Assembly (NCBI RefSeq): GCF_014084105.1
Contig: NZ_CP048289.1
Span: 2,303,922 to 2,367,921 of the forward strand
Reading direction: 5' to 3'
DNA length: 64,000 bases
From: Streptacidiphilus sp. P02-A3a
GTDB taxonomy: Bacteria > Actinomycetota > Actinomycetes > Streptomycetales > Streptomycetaceae
The notes below the pieces were generated by a model. That model had not been told where the DNA came from and did not search any database. It saw only the letters and a list, made by a program, of their open reading frames with translations. The position numbers and the translations under genes were made by a program. Shown here piece after piece: positions 27,915-37,884 of the stretch (its first letter is position 1; the number at the start of each line of letters is the position of its first letter).

Positions 27915-29023
27915 GGATCGACGACCTTCCCATCCGCGACGAGCTCAAGGGCAAGTCGCCGTACGGCGCCCCGCAACTGGACGTCCCGGTCCTGCTGAAC
28001 ACCAACGAGAACCCGTACCCGCTGCCCGAGGCGCTGGTCGCGCGGATCGCCGAGCGGGTCGCCGAGGCCGCCCGCGGCCTCAACCGCTACCCCGACCGGG
28101 ACGCCGTCGAGCTGCGCCAGGGCCTGGCCGACTACCTGACCCGGAGCACCGGGCACCCGGTCCGCCGGGAGCAGGTCTGGGCCGCCAACGGCTCCAACGA
28201 GATCCTGCAGCAGCTGCTGCAGACCTTCGGCGGCCCCGGCCGCAGCGCGCTGGGCTTCTCCCCGACGTACCAGATGCACGACCTGATCTCGCGCGGCACC
28301 GGCACCGGCTGGAGCCAGGGCCCGCGCAACGCCGACTTCACCGTCGACCTGGACGCCGCGCTCGCGGCCATCGCCGAGCGGCGCCCGGACGTGCTCTTCG
28401 TCTGCTCGCCGAACAATCCCACCGGCACCGCCGTCGCCCGGGAGACCGTGCTGGCGCTGTACCAGGCCGCGCAGGCGGTCAAGCCGACGCTGGTGATCGT
28501 CGACGAGGCGTACACCGAGTTCTCGCACCAGCCCTCGCTGCTGCCGCTGATCGAGGGCCGCCCGCTGCTGGTGGTCACCCGCACCATGTCCAAGGCCTTC
28601 GGCGCGGCCGGGCTGCGGCTCGGCTACCTCGCCGCCGACCCGGCGGTGGTGGACGCGGTGCAACTGGTCCGGCTGCCCTACCACCTGTCCTCGGTCACCC
28701 AGGCGACCGCGCTGGCCGCGCTGGAGTTCACCGACACCCTGCTCGGCTACGTGGACCGGCTCAAGCGGGAGCGCGACCGGATCGTCACCGAGCTGCGCGC
28801 GATGGGTCTCGCGGTCACCGACTCGGACGCCAACTTCGTGCAGTTCGGCGAGTTCCAGGACAGCCACGGGGTCTGGCAGGCGATCCTCGACCACGGCGTG
28901 CTGGTCCGCGACAACGGCGTCCCCGGCTGGCTCCGGGTCACCGCGGGGACGCCCGCGGAGAACGACGCCTTCCTCGACGCGGTCCGCGTCGTCACCAAGA
29001 ACTCCGGCGTCACCAAGAACTAG
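27911..29023 (+). CDS. hisC: Histidinol-phosphate aminotransferase
   Basis: PLP-dependent fold-type I aminotransferase of 370 residues that converts imidazole acetol phosphate to histidinol phosphate using glutamate. Visible motifs: [11 protein letters not shown], the Schiff-base Lys in [17 protein letters not shown], and NNPTGT. It overlaps hisD by four bases, indicating translational coupling. Length and motifs are normal. Confidence 0.96.
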   Translation: MRIDDLPIRDELKGKSPYGAPQLDVPVLLNTNENPYPLPEALVARIAERVAEAARGLNRYPDRDAVELRQGLADYLTRSTGHPVRREQVWAANGSNEILQQLLQTFGGPGRSALGFSPTYQMHDLISRGTGTGWSQGPRNADFTVDLDAALAAIAERRPDVLFVCSPNNPTGTAVARETVLALYQAAQAVKPTLVIVDEAYTEFSHQPSLLPLIEGRPLLVVTRTMSKAFGAAGLRLGYLAADPAVVDAVQLVRLPYHLSSVTQATALAALEFTDTLLGYVDRLKRERDRIVTELRAMGLAVTDSDANFVQFGEFQDSHGVWQAILDHGVLVRDNGVPGWLRVTAGTPAENDAFLDAVRVVTKNSGVTKN

Positions 29024-29057
29024 CGTCACCGAGAATCAGTCTGGAGTCCGAGACCGA

Positions 29058-29651
29058 ATGACCCGCATAGGGCGCGTGGAGCGCACCACCAAGGAGACCT
29101 CCGTCAAGGTCGAGATCGACCTCGACGGGCACGGCCGGACGGACATCAGCACCGGTGTCGGCTTCTACGACCACATGCTGGACCAGCTCGGCCGCCACGG
29201 CCTGTTCGACCTCACCGTCAAGACCGACGGCGACCTGCACATCGACACCCACCACACGATCGAGGACACCGCGCTCGCCCTGGGCGCGGCCTTCAAGCAG
29301 GCCCTCGGCGACAAGGTGGGCATCTACCGCTTCGGCAACTGCACCGTCCCGCTGGACGAGTCGCTCGCCCAGGTGACCGTCGACCTGTCCGGCCGCCCCT
29401 ACCTGGTGCACACCGAGCCCGAGGGCATGGCGCCGATGATCGGCGCCTACGACACCACCATGACCCGGCACATCCTGGAGTCATTCGTAGCCCAGGCGCA
29501 GATCGCCCTGCACGTCCACGTACCGTATGGACGCAATGCCCACCACATTGTCGAGTGCCAGTTCAAGGCGCTCGCCCGGGCGCTGCGGTACGCCAGCGAG
29601 CTGGACCCGCGAGCGGCCGGGATCCTCCCGTCGACCAAGGGCGCCCTGTAA
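29058..29651 (+). CDS. hisB: Imidazoleglycerol-phosphate dehydratase
   Basis: Dehydrates IGP to imidazole acetol phosphate; a Mn-dependent enzyme. The 197-residue monofunctional form (no phosphatase domain) carries all family metal motifs: GFYDHMLDQ, DTHHTIEDTALALG, TTMTRHILESF and NAHHIVECQFKALARALR. ATG at 29058, 34 bases after hisC, with GGAG upstream. Confidence 0.97.
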   Translation: MTRIGRVERTTKETSVKVEIDLDGHGRTDISTGVGFYDHMLDQLGRHGLFDLTVKTDGDLHIDTHHTIEDTALALGAAFKQALGDKVGIYRFGNCTVPLDESLAQVTVDLSGRPYLVHTEPEGMAPMIGAYDTTMTRHILESFVAQAQIALHVHVPYGRNAHHIVECQFKALARALRYASELDPRAAGILPSTKGAL

Positions 29652-29654
29652 GCC

Positions 29655-29819
29655 ATGAGCCACATGAACGGCTTCGTCTACATCCTGATCTTCGCCGGAC
29701 TCTTCCTGATAGGCGGGGCCTACTCGTTCTGGAAGCAGAAGCTCTCCAAGGGCGTGGTCGTGCTGCTCGCGCTGGCCGGGCTGATGTGCTTCGCGACCGG
29801 CGTCATGAAGCTGATGTGA
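29655..29819 (+). CDS. Small membrane protein between hisB and hisH
   Basis: A 54-residue ORF starting three bases after the hisB stop and ending 31 bases before hisH. It encodes two hydrophobic helices (residues about 6-24 and 35-52) separated by a basic hairpin KQKLSKG. The length, tight spacing and normal codon use argue that it is real. The family is not recognised. A small membrane protein inside a biosynthetic operon has no known task here. It is easily missed because it is below usual length cut-offs. Confidence 0.75.
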   Translation: MSHMNGFVYILIFAGLFLIGGAYSFWKQKLSKGVVVLLALAGLMCFATGVMKLM

Positions 29820-29850
29820 CCCCCACCCCCTCCTCACCTAAGGACCTGCC

Positions 29851-30483
29851 ATGACGAAGCACGTGGTCGTCCTCGACTACGGCTCCGGCAACCTCCGCTC
29901 CGCGCAGCGGGCCCTGGAACGGGTCGGCGCCGAGGTCGAGGTGACCTCCGACTTCCAGGCCGCGCTGGACGCCGACGGCCTGCTGGTACCCGGCGTGGGC
30001 GCGTTCGCCGCCTGCATGGAGGGGCTGCGCGCGGTCCGCGGCGACCGGGTCATCGGCCGCCGGCTGGCCGGCGGACGCCCGGTGCTGGGCATCTGCGTCG
30101 GGATGCAGATCCTGTTCGCGCGCGGCGTCGAGCACGGCGTGGAGACCGAGGGCTGCGACGAGTGGCCCGGCACGGTCGAGCCGCTGCGCGCGCCGATCGT
30201 CCCGCACATGGGCTGGAACACGGTCGAGGCCGCCGCCGGGAGCACCCTGTTCGCGGGCCTGCCCGAGGACGCCCGCTACTACTTCGTGCACTCCTACGCC
30301 GTCCGGACCTGGGAGCTGCCCCCGATCGAGCAGCTGCGCGCGCCGCGGGTCACCTGGGCCGAGCACGGCGAGCCGTTCGTCGCCGCCGTGGAGAACGGCC
30401 CGCTGGCGGCGACGCAGTTCCACCCCGAGAAGTCCGGCGACGCCGGTGCGACCCTGCTGAAGAACTGGATCTCCACGCTGTGA
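29851..30483 (+). CDS. hisH: Imidazole glycerol phosphate synthase, glutamine amidotransferase subunit
   Basis: Class I glutaminase of 210 residues that feeds ammonia to HisF. It has the P-loop-like [16 protein letters not shown], the nucleophile Cys in [11 protein letters not shown], and His/Glu in [12 protein letters not shown]. Its TGA overlaps the priA GTG (GTGA). HisF, its partner, is two genes downstream. Confidence 0.97.
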   Translation: MTKHVVVLDYGSGNLRSAQRALERVGAEVEVTSDFQAALDADGLLVPGVGAFAACMEGLRAVRGDRVIGRRLAGGRPVLGICVGMQILFARGVEHGVETEGCDEWPGTVEPLRAPIVPHMGWNTVEAAAGSTLFAGLPEDARYYFVHSYAVRTWELPPIEQLRAPRVTWAEHGEPFVAAVENGPLAATQFHPEKSGDAGATLLKNWISTL

Positions 30484-31208
30484 GTAACGACCACCTCGTG
30501 CTGCTGCCCGCCGTCGACGTCCGCGACGGCCAGGCGGTCCGCCTGGTCAAGGGCGCCTCCGGCTCCGAGACCTCGTACGGCGAGCCGCTGGCCGCCGCCC
30601 TCGCCTGGCAGGCGGCCGGGGCCGAGTGGATCCACCTGGTCGACCTCGACGCCGCCTTCGGCACCGGCGACAACCGGGCGCTGCTGGCCGAGGTCACCGG
30701 TCGGCTCGACGTCAGGGTCGAGCTGTCCGGCGGCATCCGCGACGACGACTCGCTGCGGGCCGCGCTGGCCACCGGCTGCGCCCGGGTGAACCTCGGCACC
30801 GCCGCGCTGGAGTCCCCCGAGTGGGTGGCCAAGGCCATCGCCGAGTACGGCGACCGGATCGCGGTCGGCCTCGACGTCGTCGGCACCACCCTGCGCGGAC
30901 GCGGCTGGACCAGCGAGGGCGGCGACCTCTACGAGGCGCTGGCCCGGCTCGACGCCGAGGGCTGCGCCCGCTACGTGGTGACCGACGTGGACAAGGACGG
31001 CACCCTCACCGGTCCCAACCTGCAGCTGCTGCGCGACGTCTGCGCCGCCACCGACCGCCCGGTGGTCGCCAGCGGCGGCGTTTCCTCGCTCCAGGACCTG
31101 CGCGACATCGCCGGACTCGTCCGGGACGGTGTCGAAGGTGCCATTGTGGGCAAGGCCCTCTACGCGCAGGCTTTCACGCTCGAAGAGGCGCTCGCAGCCA
31201 CGTCCTGA
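30480..31208 (+). CDS. priA: Bifunctional HisA/TrpF isomerase PriA
   Basis: A (beta/alpha)8 barrel of 242 residues. In actinobacteria this enzyme isomerises both ProFAR (histidine pathway) and phosphoribosyl anthranilate (tryptophan pathway). Catalytic Asp residues are visible in [18 protein letters not shown] and [15 protein letters not shown], and phosphate loops in ELSGGIRDD and VASGGVSS. No separate trpF lies next to trpC or trpB here, which supports the dual role. GTG at 30480 is translationally coupled to hisH. Confidence 0.95.
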   Translation: MSNDHLVLLPAVDVRDGQAVRLVKGASGSETSYGEPLAAALAWQAAGAEWIHLVDLDAAFGTGDNRALLAEVTGRLDVRVELSGGIRDDDSLRAALATGCARVNLGTAALESPEWVAKAIAEYGDRIAVGLDVVGTTLRGRGWTSEGGDLYEALARLDAEGCARYVVTDVDKDGTLTGPNLQLLRDVCAATDRPVVASGGVSSLQDLRDIAGLVRDGVEGAIVGKALYAQAFTLEEALAATS

Positions 31209-31235
31209 ACCACGGCCGAAGGAGTTGACCCCGGC

Positions 31236-31643
31236 ATGACCGAGCGTCCGAGTTGGGAGGAGCAGTTCGGCTTCTCCAGGGCCGTCGCCGTCGGCGACTT
31301 CGTGCTGGTGTCCGGCTGCACCGCCTGGGACGACGGGCGGGTCCTGTTCGAGGGCTCCCCGTACGACCAGGCCCGCACGGCCTTCACGGTGGCGCTGGAC
31401 GCCCTCACCGGCTTCGGCCTGGGCGCCGCCGACGTCGTCCGCACCCGGATGTACGTCACCCACGCCCGCGACGTCGACGACGTCGGCCGGGCCCACAAGG
31501 AGCTGTTCGACGCGGTGCGCCCGGCCGCCACCATGGTCGTGGTCAGCGCCCTGCTCGACTCCCGGATGGCCGTGGAGGTCGAGATCGACGCGTACCGCGG
31601 CGGCCGGTCGCCGAACAGCCCCGAAGACCAGAAGAGCCACTGA
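31236..31643 (+). CDS. RidA-family (YjgF/YER057c) protein
   Basis: A 135-residue single-domain protein. Family features are [25 protein letters not shown], the Arg-containing [10 protein letters not shown] that binds carboxylates in RidA enzymes, and AVEVEIDAY. RidA hydrolyses reactive enamines and imines released by PLP enzymes. Its place between priA and hisF suggests housekeeping of histidine-pathway side products or a structural role. AAGGAG precedes the ATG. Confidence 0.9.
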   Translation: MTERPSWEEQFGFSRAVAVGDFVLVSGCTAWDDGRVLFEGSPYDQARTAFTVALDALTGFGLGAADVVRTRMYVTHARDVDDVGRAHKELFDAVRPAATMVVVSALLDSRMAVEVEIDAYRGGRSPNSPEDQKSH

Positions 31644-31660
31644 CTTGGAGCACCGCTGAG

Positions 31661-32431
31661 ATGACGCTCGCCGTTCGCGTGATCCCCTGCCTGGACGTCG
31701 ACGCCGGGCGCGTCGTCAAGGGCGTCAACTTCGAGAACCTGCGCGACGCCGGGGACCCGGTCGAAATGGCCAGGCTCTACGACGCCGAGGGCGCCGACGA
31801 GTTGACCTTCCTCGACATCACCGCCTCCTCCGGTGACCGGGAGACCACCTACGACGTGGTGCGCCGCACCGCCGAGCAGGTGTTCATCCCGCTCACCGTC
31901 GGCGGCGGGGTGCGCGAGGCGGAGGACGTCAACCGGCTGCTGCGGGCCGGGGCGGACAAGGTCGGCGTCAACACCGCCGCGATCGCCCGCCCCGAGCTGC
32001 TGCGGGAGATCGCCGAGCGGTTCGGGCGGCAGGTGCTGGTGCTCTCCATCGACGCCCGGCGGGTCGGCGAGGGCACGGTGACCGCGTCCGGCTTCGAGGT
32101 CACCACCCACGGCGGCCGCCGCGGTACCGGCATCGACGCGGTGGAGTGGGCCGAGCGCGCGGCCGAACTGGGCGCCGGGGAGATCCTGCTGAACTCCATG
32201 GACGCCGACGGCACCAAGGACGGCTACGACCTGGAGCTGCTGCGCGCGGTCCGGGCCCGGGTCGGGGTGCCGGTGATCGCCAGCGGCGGCGCGGGCCGGC
32301 TCGCCGACTTCGCCCCGGCGGTCGCGGCCGGGGCGGACGCGGTGCTCGCCGCGAGCGTCTTCCACTTCGGCGACCTGCGGATCGGCGAGGTCAAGCAGGC
32401 GCTTCGGGAGGCCGGTCACCCGGTCCGCTGA
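31661..32431 (+). CDS. hisF: Imidazole glycerol phosphate synthase, cyclase subunit
   Basis: A (beta/alpha)8 barrel of 256 residues that cyclises PRFAR with ammonia from HisH, releasing AICAR and IGP. Catalytic Asps lie in [16 protein letters not shown] and [15 protein letters not shown], and phosphate sites in TVGGGVR and ASGGAG. It ends the his operon; a hairpin overlaps its stop codon. Confidence 0.97.
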   Translation: MTLAVRVIPCLDVDAGRVVKGVNFENLRDAGDPVEMARLYDAEGADELTFLDITASSGDRETTYDVVRRTAEQVFIPLTVGGGVREAEDVNRLLRAGADKVGVNTAAIARPELLREIAERFGRQVLVLSIDARRVGEGTVTASGFEVTTHGGRRGTGIDAVEWAERAAELGAGEILLNSMDADGTKDGYDLELLRAVRARVGVPVIASGGAGRLADFAPAVAAGADAVLAASVFHFGDLRIGEVKQALREAGHPVR

Positions 32432-32441
32432 GGCGGACCGG
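32420..32441 (+). terminator. Hairpin overlapping the hisF stop codon
   Basis: CCGGTCCGC / GCGGACCGG, a perfect nine-base stem with loop TGAG that contains the stop codon. It lies at the convergent junction with the leftward gene at 32484. Confidence 0.6.
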
Positions 32442-32483
32442 GGCCGACCGGTCCGGGCCGGTTCCCTCCGGCGCGGACCGCTC

Positions 32484-33116
32484 TCAGACGCCGAGCTGCG
32501 CGGTGCGCACCCGGGCGATGGCGTCCGCTTCGCCCTCCAGCTCCACCTGCGCGTGGGCCTGCCGACCCATGGCGAACAGCAGCAGCTCGGCGGGCTCACC
32601 GGTGACGGTCACCACCGGCGCGCCCTTGCGGGCCACCGCCGTCTGCCCGTCCGGGCGGCGCAGCACCAGGCCGACCGGGGCCTTGCGGCCGGACAGCGTG
32701 GCCATCCGGGCCAGCCGCTTCCACAGCACCTCGGCGAACTCGGCGTCCAGCACCCGGGGCTTCCAGTCCGTCTGGGCCCGGCGCACGTCCTCGCCGTGGA
32801 CGTAGTACTCCACGGTGTTGGCGGCCTCGTCCGCGCCGGGGATCCCGAACAGCGACAGCGGCGGCGGGCCGCCGCGGAACAGCCCCAGCAGCTCCGGGTA
32901 CGGCTTGGCGGTGTACTCCCCCTGGACCTTGGCCAGCCGGGCGGCCAGGGGCTTGATGAACATGCCCCCGGCGGCGTCGGGCCGACGCTCCCGCAGCACC
33001 AGGTGCGCGGCCAGGTCCTGGGTCTTCCAGCCCTCGCAGAGGGTGGGCGCGTCGGGGCCGACGGCCTCCAACAGATCGACGAGCAGCAGGCGTTCGCGTC
33101 GCGCGTAGTTCGACAT
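32484..33116 (-). CDS. TIGR03085-family protein (MDMPI/DinB-like)
   Basis: A 210-residue actinobacterial protein. The N-terminal DinB/maleylpyruvate-isomerase-like helical bundle has [41 protein letters not shown]; His residues in AAHL and YYVHGED are possible metal ligands. The C-terminal part (about 130-210) is beta-rich. Mycothiol-linked thiol transfer is known for relatives, but no function is established for this branch. A TACGCT box lies six bases before the ATG without a ribosome site, so it is probably leaderless; divergent from hisI. Confidence 0.85.
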   Translation of the reverse strand: MSNYARRERLLLVDLLEAVGPDAPTLCEGWKTQDLAAHLVLRERRPDAAGGMFIKPLAARLAKVQGEYTAKPYPELLGLFRGGPPPLSLFGIPGADEAANTVEYYVHGEDVRRAQTDWKPRVLDAEFAEVLWKRLARMATLSGRKAPVGLVLRRPDGQTAVARKGAPVVTVTGEPAELLLFAMGRQAHAQVELEGEADAIARVRTAQLGV

Positions 33117-33186
33117 ACCGTCAGCGTACGGCTACCCGGCCCGCGACCGTCCCCGCGCGGCGCGCGGCCTGCGGCACAATGGACGC

Positions 33187-33579
33187 ATGTCCGCAGCCCC
33201 CGCCCTTCCCGCCGTCCCCGGCAGCACCGCGCTCGACCCGGCGGTCGCCGCCCGCCTCAAGCGCGACGCCCAGGGCCTGGTCCCCGCCATCGCGCAGCAG
33301 TACGACACCGGGGAGGTGCTGATGCTGGGCTGGATGGACGACGAGGCCCTGCACCGCACGCTGACCACCGGCCGGTGCACCTACTGGTCCCGCAGCCGCA
33401 GCGAGTACTGGGTCAAGGGCGACACCTCGGGGCACCTCCAGCTGGTGAAGTCGGTGGCCCTGGACTGCGACGCGGACACCGTGCTGGTGAAGGTCGACCA
33501 GGTCGGCGCGGCCTGCCACACCGGCGACCGCACCTGCTTCGACGCGGGCTCCCTGGATCTCGGCCCCGGCGAGCGGTAG
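33187..33579 (+). CDS. hisI: Phosphoribosyl-AMP cyclohydrolase
   Basis: Zinc enzyme of 130 residues opening the purine ring of PR-AMP in histidine synthesis. Family motifs: [42 protein letters not shown] and the Zn ligands in [10 protein letters not shown]. It is monofunctional, without the HisE domain. It is separated from the his operon and lies 21 bases before trpE, so histidine and tryptophan genes may be co-transcribed here. A CACAAT box six bases before ATG suggests a leaderless start. Confidence 0.96.
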   Translation: MSAAPALPAVPGSTALDPAVAARLKRDAQGLVPAIAQQYDTGEVLMLGWMDDEALHRTLTTGRCTYWSRSRSEYWVKGDTSGHLQLVKSVALDCDADTVLVKVDQVGAACHTGDRTCFDAGSLDLGPGER

Positions 33580-33600
33580 CTCCGACTAGGCTTCAGCACC

Positions 33601-35148
33601 ATGACCACCGGCACGATCACCCCCGATCTGGAGACCTTCCGCAAGCTCGCCGTGGACCGCCGGGTCATCCCGGTCACCCGGCGGCTGCTGGCGGACGGCG
33701 ACACGCCCGTCGCGCTGTACCGCAAGCTGGCGGGGGAGCGCCCGAACACCTTCCTGCTGGAGTCCGCCGAGCAGGGGCGCTCCTGGTCGCGCTACTCCTT
33801 CGTCGGGGTGCGCAGCGCCGCCGTGCTCACCGTGGACGACGAGGGCGACGCCCGCTGGGTGGGCACGCCCCCCGTCGGCGTGCCGACCGAGGGCGACCCG
33901 CTGGACGTGCTGCGGGCCACCATCGAGGCCCTGCACACCCCGCGCGACCCGCACGACGGCGCCGGGCTGCCGCCGTTCACCGGCGGCATGGTCGGCTACC
34001 TCGGCTACGACGTGGTGCGGCGGCTGGAGCGGCTGCCGGTGATCGCCCCGGACGACCTGGGCCTGCCCGAGCTGACCATGCTGTTCGCCACCGACCTCGC
34101 GGTGCTCGACCACGCCTCGTGCAGCGTCATCCTGATCGCCAACGCGGTCAACCACGACGACCGGCCGACCGGCGTGGACGCCGCCTACGCCGACGCCGTG
34201 GCCCGGCTCGACGCGATGACCGCCGACCTGGCCCGCCCGGTGGACACCGGCGCCGCCGCGCTCACCCCGGTCGCCGCCGTCGACGCCCACTCGCCGTTCG
34301 GCGGGGCGCCGTACCGGGCCGCGGTGGAGCAGGTCAAGGAGCGGATCCGGGCCGGCGAGGCGTTCCAGGTGGTGCCCTCGCAGCGGTTCCAGGTGCCCTG
34401 CCCGGCCAGCCCGCTGGACGTCTACCGGGTGCTGCGGGCGACCAACCCCAGCCCGTACATGTACCTGCTCCGGTTCGAGGACTTCGACGTCGTCGGCTCC
34501 AGCCCGGAGGCCCTGGTCAAGGTCGAGGGCGGCCGGGCGATGGTGCACCCGATCGCCGGGACCAGGCCGCGCGGCGGCACCCCGGAGCAGGACGCCGACC
34601 TGGCCGCCGAGCTGCTGGCCGACCCCAAGGAGCGGGCCGAGCACCTGATGCTGGTCGACCTGGGCCGCAACGACCTGGGCCGGGTCTGCGCCCCCGGCAG
34701 CGTCGAGGTGGTGGAGTTCATGACGGTCGAGCGCTACAGCCACGTGATGCACATCGTCTCCACGGTCACCGGCCGGGTCGCCGACGACCGCACCGCCTTC
34801 GACGTGCTCACCGCCTGCTTCCCGGCGGGGACGCTCTCCGGCGCGCCCAAGCCGCGCGCGATGCAGATCATCGAGGAGCTGGAACCCACCCGCCGGGGCC
34901 TGTACGGCGGCTGTGTCGGCTACCTGGACTTCGCCGGGGACGCCGACACCGCGATCGCCATCCGCACCGCGCTGATCCGCGACGGCGTGGCGTACGTCCA
35001 GGCGGGCGCGGGCGTGGTGGCCGACTCGGTGCCGGAGAGCGAGGACCAGGAATGCCGCAACAAGGCGGCGGCGGTGCTGCGCGCGGTCGCCACGGCGAGC
35101 ACCCTGCGTCCGGCGACGGTGGGGGCACAGGGCAGACTGGACGGGTGA
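33601..35148 (+). CDS. trpE: Anthranilate synthase component I
   Basis: Converts chorismate and ammonia or glutamine to anthranilate. The 515-residue enzyme has the regulatory N-terminal block with the LLES motif ([19 protein letters not shown]), a site where Trp feedback binds in homologues, and the chorismate-binding core: [41 protein letters not shown] and [15 protein letters not shown] box lies eight bases upstream of the ATG with no ribosome site, so a leaderless transcript is likely and no leader-peptide attenuator fits. Its stop overlaps the next start (GTGA). Confidence 0.96.
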   Translation: MTTGTITPDLETFRKLAVDRRVIPVTRRLLADGDTPVALYRKLAGERPNTFLLESAEQGRSWSRYSFVGVRSAAVLTVDDEGDARWVGTPPVGVPTEGDPLDVLRATIEALHTPRDPHDGAGLPPFTGGMVGYLGYDVVRRLERLPVIAPDDLGLPELTMLFATDLAVLDHASCSVILIANAVNHDDRPTGVDAAYADAVARLDAMTADLARPVDTGAAALTPVAAVDAHSPFGGAPYRAAVEQVKERIRAGEAFQVVPSQRFQVPCPASPLDVYRVLRATNPSPYMYLLRFEDFDVVGSSPEALVKVEGGRAMVHPIAGTRPRGGTPEQDADLAAELLADPKERAEHLMLVDLGRNDLGRVCAPGSVEVVEFMTVERYSHVMHIVSTVTGRVADDRTAFDVLTACFPAGTLSGAPKPRAMQIIEELEPTRRGLYGGCVGYLDFAGDADTAIAIRTALIRDGVAYVQAGAGVVADSVPESEDQECRNKAAAVLRAVATASTLRPATVGAQGRLDG

Positions 35149-35831
35149 CCGCACTGCCGCAGCCCAGGACCGAAGCCCCCCTCAGCGAAGCGCCGCAGGC
35201 CGAGCCGGACCGGCCGAAGCCGGACCGGCGCAGCCTGGCGCTGATGCTGCTGTTCGCCGTGCTCGGGGCGAGCCTGGCGCTGCTGGCGGCCGGCCGGACC
35301 TGGTCCCGCGGCCAGGTCGGCTTCCAGCAGGCGGTGCTGCACGTCAGCGCCAGCGGGTCGCAGACCACCGGCCTGCCCAGCGCGCTGGCGCTGGTCGGGC
35401 TGGCCTCGGCGGTGGCGGTGTTCGCGGTCCGGGGCTTCGGCCGACGGCTGCTGGGCGCGCTGCTGGCGCTGGCGGGCGCGGGCGCGGTGGCGGTCTGCCT
35501 GACCGCCGCGACCAGCGGCGCCGCGCTGAACCGGCGGGCCTCGGCGGCGGTGGGCCTCAGCTCGGCCACCGCCGACCACGTGGTGCACACCGCCTGGCCC
35601 TGGGCCGGGGCGGTCGGCGGGGTGCTGCTGCTCCTCGCCGGAGTGCTGGTGATCACCCGGGGGCGTGACTGGCCCGGCATGTCCTCGCGCTACGACGCGC
35701 CCGCGCGCCGTAGGGTCGTCGGGCCGGGAGCCGTCGCGACCGCCGGTCCCGCCGGAAGGCGGCCCGCCCGGGAGCAGACCCCGGCCGACGTCTGGCAGGC
35801 GCTGGACCGGGGCGAGGACCCGACCGAGTAG
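35145..35831 (+). CDS. Trp biosynthesis-associated membrane protein (TIGR02234 type)
   Basis: A 228-residue protein with four hydrophobic segments (about 30-48, 75-93, 100-122 and 148-168) and a Pro/Arg-rich cytoplasmic tail ending [17 protein letters not shown]. Translationally coupled to trpE. This family is found beside trp genes in actinobacteria, hence its name; its function is unknown. A conserved Trp pair ([20 protein letters not shown]) is visible. Confidence 0.88.
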   Translation: MTALPQPRTEAPLSEAPQAEPDRPKPDRRSLALMLLFAVLGASLALLAAGRTWSRGQVGFQQAVLHVSASGSQTTGLPSALALVGLASAVAVFAVRGFGRRLLGALLALAGAGAVAVCLTAATSGAALNRRASAAVGLSSATADHVVHTAWPWAGAVGGVLLLLAGVLVITRGRDWPGMSSRYDAPARRRVVGPGAVATAGPAGRRPAREQTPADVWQALDRGEDPTE

Positions 35832-35923
35832 CGGACCGCGCGAACCGGCCACCCCGCACGGCAGCGCCGACCGGCGTACGGAACAATGGCACCGAGAGCC
35901 ATCCACAGAACCAAGGAGCAGTA

Positions 35924-36169
35924 ATGTCGGGTAGCGCCCACGGACACACCACCGCCGCCTGGACGGGTGTCGGGGTCTCGTTCATCGGCTTCATCCTGGC
36001 CGCTGTGGCCATGGTCATGCCCAGCCCGGTGCTGGTCGGGGTCGGCCTGGTGATCGCCGCCCTCGGCGCCGTCGTCGGCAAGGTGATGTCGATGGCCGGG
36101 TTCGGCAAGAAGCCCGACGACCACCACGTCGTCGCCACGAAGAAGGCCCCGATCGGCTCGGGCGTCTGA
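35924..36169 (+). CDS. HGxxPAAW-family small membrane protein
   Basis: An 81-residue protein with two membrane helices (about 15-34 and 37-56). The N-terminal motif HGHTTAAW matches the HGxxPAAW signature except that Pro is Thr. The short tail is charged, with two adjacent His (KKPDDHHVV). It has a good AAGGAG site before the ATG. The family is conserved in trp loci of streptomycetes; its role is unknown. Confidence 0.88.
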   Translation: MSGSAHGHTTAAWTGVGVSFIGFILAAVAMVMPSPVLVGVGLVIAALGAVVGKVMSMAGFGKKPDDHHVVATKKAPIGSGV

Positions 36170-36198
36170 TCCCCGCTCCCGCGCCGTCCCGGACCGGG

Positions 36199-36594
36199 GT
36201 GGCGCGCGGACTCGCCGGACCGGCGGCGGCCTTCGCGGCCGTCGCCTCGGCCACGGCGTACGTCGGGCTGGTCGATCCGAACCACCCCGGCCACTACCCG
36301 GTCTGCCCGTTCCTGCGGATCACCGGCTGGTGGTGCCCGGGCTGCGGGGGGCTGCGCTGTGTGCACGCGCTGACCCGGGGGGACCCGCGGACCGCGCTGC
36401 ACGACAACGCGCTGGTGCTCGCCGGGTGCGCGGCGGCGGTGCTGGTCTGGGCGCACTGGACGTACCGCTCGGCGCGCGGGCGGCGGACCCGGCTGCGGGC
36501 GCCGGGCCGGGGCACGACGGCCGCGCTGGTCGCCGCGGTGCTCGCCTTCACGGTGCTGCGGAACACCCCCGCGGGGGCCTTCCTGGCGCCCTGA
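36199..36594 (+). CDS. DUF2752-family membrane protein
   Basis: A 131-residue protein with three hydrophobic segments. The signature YPVCPFLRITGWWCPGCGGLRCVHALTRGD has four closely spaced Cys (PVCPF, WCPGCGG, LRC), typical of DUF2752. The Cys may bind metal or form disulphides. It lies 29 bases after the HGxxPAAW gene. The ribosome site for the GTG is weak, so the start is less certain. Function unknown. Confidence 0.85.
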   Translation: MARGLAGPAAAFAAVASATAYVGLVDPNHPGHYPVCPFLRITGWWCPGCGGLRCVHALTRGDPRTALHDNALVLAGCAAAVLVWAHWTYRSARGRRTRLRAPGRGTTAALVAAVLAFTVLRNTPAGAFLAP

Positions 36595-36613
36595 GCACCG
36601 CCCCGGCCGCCTG

Positions 36614-36627
36614 CGGAAACGTTTCCG
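36614..36627. promoter_or_regulatory. LacI-type palindrome upstream of trpC
   Basis: CGGAAACGTTTCCG is a perfect 14-bp palindrome with a central CG, the pattern recognised by many LacI-family regulators. It lies 131 bases before trpC and just after the DUF2752 stop. No LacI-family gene is in the window. It might instead mark the end of the preceding gene. Confidence 0.45.
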
Positions 36628-36757
36628 GGCGGACCGGGCGCTGTCCGGCAGACGAGACCGGGAACCGCGGGATGTAGGTCGCGGACCCGGCTGCGGATAG
36701 CATCGAAGCTGGCCGTCAACCGTCGGCCGGTCGGTACACCCGAGAAGGGGGCGCCCC

Positions 36758-37567
36758 GTGAGCGTGCTCGACGAGATCATCGCCGGGGTCCGTGAGGACC
36801 TGGCGGAGCGCCAGAGCCGGGTGTCGCTGGACGAGCTCAAGGAACTCGCGCAACGGGCTCCGCAGGCCAAGGACGGGGTCGCCGCGCTGCGCGGCGACGG
36901 GGTCCGGGTGATCTGCGAGGTGAAGCGCTCCAGCCCGTCCAAGGGCGCGCTGGCCGCGATCGCCGACCCGGCCTCACTGGCCGCCGACTACGCGGCGGGC
37001 GGCGCCGCCGCCATCTCGGTGCTGACCGAGCAGCGGCGCTTCGGCGGCTCGCTGGCCGACCTGCGCGCGGTCCGCGCGGCCGTGGACACCCCGGTGCTGC
37101 GCAAGGACTTCATCGTCACCGCCTACCAGCTGTGGGAGGCCCGGGCGTACGGCGCGGACCTGGCGCTGCTGATCGTCGCCGCGCTGGACCAGCCCGCGCT
37201 GGTGTCGCTGATCGAGCGCGCCGAGTCGATCGGGCTGACCCCGCTGGTCGAGGTGCACGACGAGGAGGAGGTCGAGCGCGCGGTGGACGCGGGGGCCCGG
37301 ATCATCGGCGTGAACGCCCGCAACCTGAAGACGCTCAAGGTCGACCGGAACACCTTCGCCGCGGTCGCGCCCGCGATCCCGGCGCACATCGTCAAGGTCG
37401 CCGAGTCCGGTGTGCGCGGCCCGCACGACCTGATCGCCTACGCCAACGAGGGCGCCGACGCGGTGCTGGTCGGCGAGTCCCTGGTGACCGGCCGCGACCC
37501 GCGTGCCGCGGTCGCCGACCTGGTCGCGGCCGGGGCCCACCCGGCGATCCGGCACGGACGGGACTGA
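36758..37567 (+). CDS. trpC: Indole-3-glycerol phosphate synthase
   Basis: Closes the indole ring: CdRP to indoleglycerol phosphate. The 269-residue (beta/alpha)8 barrel shows [10 protein letters not shown] with the catalytic Lys, [44 protein letters not shown] and VLVGESLV. The GTG start follows GAGAAGGGGG. It begins a trpC-M-B-A unit. A TAGCAT box near 36697 may be its promoter. Confidence 0.96.
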   Translation: MSVLDEIIAGVREDLAERQSRVSLDELKELAQRAPQAKDGVAALRGDGVRVICEVKRSSPSKGALAAIADPASLAADYAAGGAAAISVLTEQRRFGGSLADLRAVRAAVDTPVLRKDFIVTAYQLWEARAYGADLALLIVAALDQPALVSLIERAESIGLTPLVEVHDEEEVERAVDAGARIIGVNARNLKTLKVDRNTFAAVAPAIPAHIVKVAESGVRGPHDLIAYANEGADAVLVGESLVTGRDPRAAVADLVAAGAHPAIRHGRD

Positions 37568-37575
37568 CCCCGGCG

Positions 37576-37836
37576 ATGGCCCTCTCCCCCCGACTCCAGC
37601 CCGGCTGCAAGCGGCTGCTCCAAGGGTCGGCCCTGGCCGCCGCTTCCCTGCGGGCGGGTGGCGGGCACTCGTTCCTCGCACCCGCCCCCCACCCTCCGGT
37701 GCGCATCGGCTACGTCCTCCAACGGGGCTGCCGCGCGCCCGCGCGCAGAGTTCTCGGGCGTCGGGTCCGGTATGTGATCGGCGCGGAGCCCGGCCAGGTG
37801 CCGGGACGCCGATGGCGGTGCGTCGGCGGCTGCTGA
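37576..37836 (+). CDS. trpM: TrpM-like small protein between trpC and trpB
   Basis: An 86-codon ORF, eight bases after trpC and 48 bases before trpB. The last ~35 residues (RGCRAPARRVLGRRVRYVIG then AEPGQVPGRRWR) match what I recall of Streptomyces TrpM/TrpX, a small basic protein that modulates tryptophan synthesis and was reported to interact with an aconitase-like enzyme. The N-terminal ~45 residues look unconserved and the ribosome site for 37576 is poor, so translation may start at an internal codon. Known TrpM proteins are shorter, about 60 residues. Confidence 0.72.
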   Translation: MALSPRLQPGCKRLLQGSALAAASLRAGGGHSFLAPAPHPPVRIGYVLQRGCRAPARRVLGRRVRYVIGAEPGQVPGRRWRCVGGC

Positions 37837-37884
37837 AGCCGTGGACACTGACCCCATCGGACCACACAACTGAGGGACCATCAC

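Noticed and set aside
33580-33600. Tryptophan leader-peptide attenuator before trpE
   Set aside because: Only 21 bases separate hisI and trpE, and the TAGGCT box is eight bases from the ATG, leaving no room for a leader peptide.
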